From positions 1 through 20,040 of the forward strand of contig JANQGB010000211.1 of assembly GCA_028277545.1 (NCBI GenBank): DNA of 20,040 bases, given 5' to 3'. A program made the translations under genes and the position numbers. Origin of the DNA: Phycisphaerae bacterium (GTDB lineage Bacteria > Planctomycetota > Phycisphaerae > UBA1845). The notes below the pieces were generated by a model, which worked only from the letters and a program-made list of their open reading frames with translations, was not told the DNA's origin and did not search any database. Position 1 is the first letter of the stretch. The number at the start of each line of letters is the position of its first letter. Positions 19,577-20,040 of the stretch are shown here, in pieces.

Positions 19577-20040
19577 TCATTTCGTACGGGTCAGTTGCTC
19601 TGTCCAGCCTATGAATCCCGCATCCTCGTCCACGTAGATACCCTGCTTCTCGACGCGGCGCCCCTCGAAGCGGATGGTATCGAAGAAGCTCTCCAGGTAC
19701 CCGATTTGCAGGACCGTGGCGTTTCCGACCTTGGTGCACCAGGCCGTGCACGGCGGATAGTGGTCGTCAAAGCCAGGCTCGCTGCCCGGCGAAGGGTTGT
19801 ACCGAAAACTCACCAGGCGGTAGAGCACGTTTCCGTCGGCACCCCGGCTGGTCTCTGCCAAGGCCACACGCAGATGGGTCCTGTCGTCGTCGTCATTGTC
19901 GTCGAACTTCCCACGCTCGGACAGGATCTCCACCTCAATGACGTCCCGCCCGTCGATCTGCCCCGGACGAATGCTCAACGAAGTCGGGTAACTCCGCTGG
20001 ATGCTCGGCTTGACGATCTCCTCGCCGCCCCCGTCGGCCT
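19577..20040 (-). CDS. C-terminal part of an unrecognised protein, cut by the right edge
   Basis: The frame is open from the right edge to a stop at 19577, giving at least 153 residues; the 5' end lies outside. A TTG at 19978 could be taken as a start, but coding character continues beyond it (GEEIVKPSIQRSYPTSLSI). The protein is beta-rich (VIEVEILSERGKF, RTHLRVALAETS, VLYRLVSFRYN) with an acidic loop FDDNDDDDRTH and a Cys pair (CTAWC), and ends IGWTEQLTRTK. The upstream Gly/Glu-rich linker suggests an exported protein or lipoprotein, but no domain is recognised. It converges on mqnE with 25 bases between the stops. Confidence 0.68.
   Translation of the reverse strand, partial: ADGGGEEIVKPSIQRSYPTSLSIRPGQIDGRDVIEVEILSERGKFDDNDDDDRTHLRVALAETSRGADGNVLYRLVSFRYNPSPGSEPGFDDHYPPCTAWCTKVGNATVLQIGYLESFFDTIRFEGRRVEKQGIYVDEDAGFIGWTEQLTRTK

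Overview
The window is GC-rich bacterial DNA, most likely from the Planctomycetota (perhaps a Phycisphaerae-like lineage). This is inferred from gene content, not from a marker gene. The clues are a secreted protease carrying PEP-CTERM/autotransporter-type repeats, a free-standing dockerin-like EF-hand protein, a MoxR/VWA pair next to TPM and LemA proteins, an aminofutalosine (menaquinone) pathway enzyme, and many short perfect palindromes between genes.

Layout. (1) 1-2474, minus strand: a small secreted EF-hand protein, then an S1 serine protease whose repeat region runs off the left edge. (2) About 2475-8318: a gene-poor, mobile-looking region. It holds small hypothetical genes, a zinc-ribbon/coiled-coil protein, a duplicated and partly decayed pair of small minus-strand genes (4166-4882), a divergent pair of genes with apparently leaderless promoters (5721/5831), an initiator-like tRNA(CAU), three small genes ending in an excisionase-like HTH protein, and a convergent tyrosine integrase. 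The integrase lies beside the 3' end of a tRNA-Ala(GGC) gene, the usual arrangement for an element integrated at a tRNA. The left end of the element was not found. (3) 8550-13631, minus strand: a MoxR-type AAA+ ATPase and a VWA protein, followed after a gap by a degenerate nucleotidyltransferase-fold protein, a TPM-domain membrane protein and a LemA protein with an optional N-terminal zinc ribbon. Together they look like a membrane or envelope maintenance module of AAA+/VWA type. (4) 13753-15829, minus strand: a TM2/zinc-ribbon membrane protein and a GH57 glycoside hydrolase. (5) 16087-18050, plus strand: a lipoprotein, a block of palindromic repeats, about 470 bases without a convincing gene, and a Kazal-domain lipoprotein. 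(6) 18346-20040: mqnE, and convergent to it the C-terminal part of an unrecognised protein cut by the right edge.

Two areas are the most unusual. In the mobile region, the integrase tail is encoded antisense to the excisionase-like gene, the element carries an initiator-like tRNA with a broken anticodon stem, and three promoters leave almost no 5' leader. In the repeat block at 16691-16956, palindromes are spaced by 49 or 98 bases. All family assignments rest on reading motifs by eye; no database search was possible.
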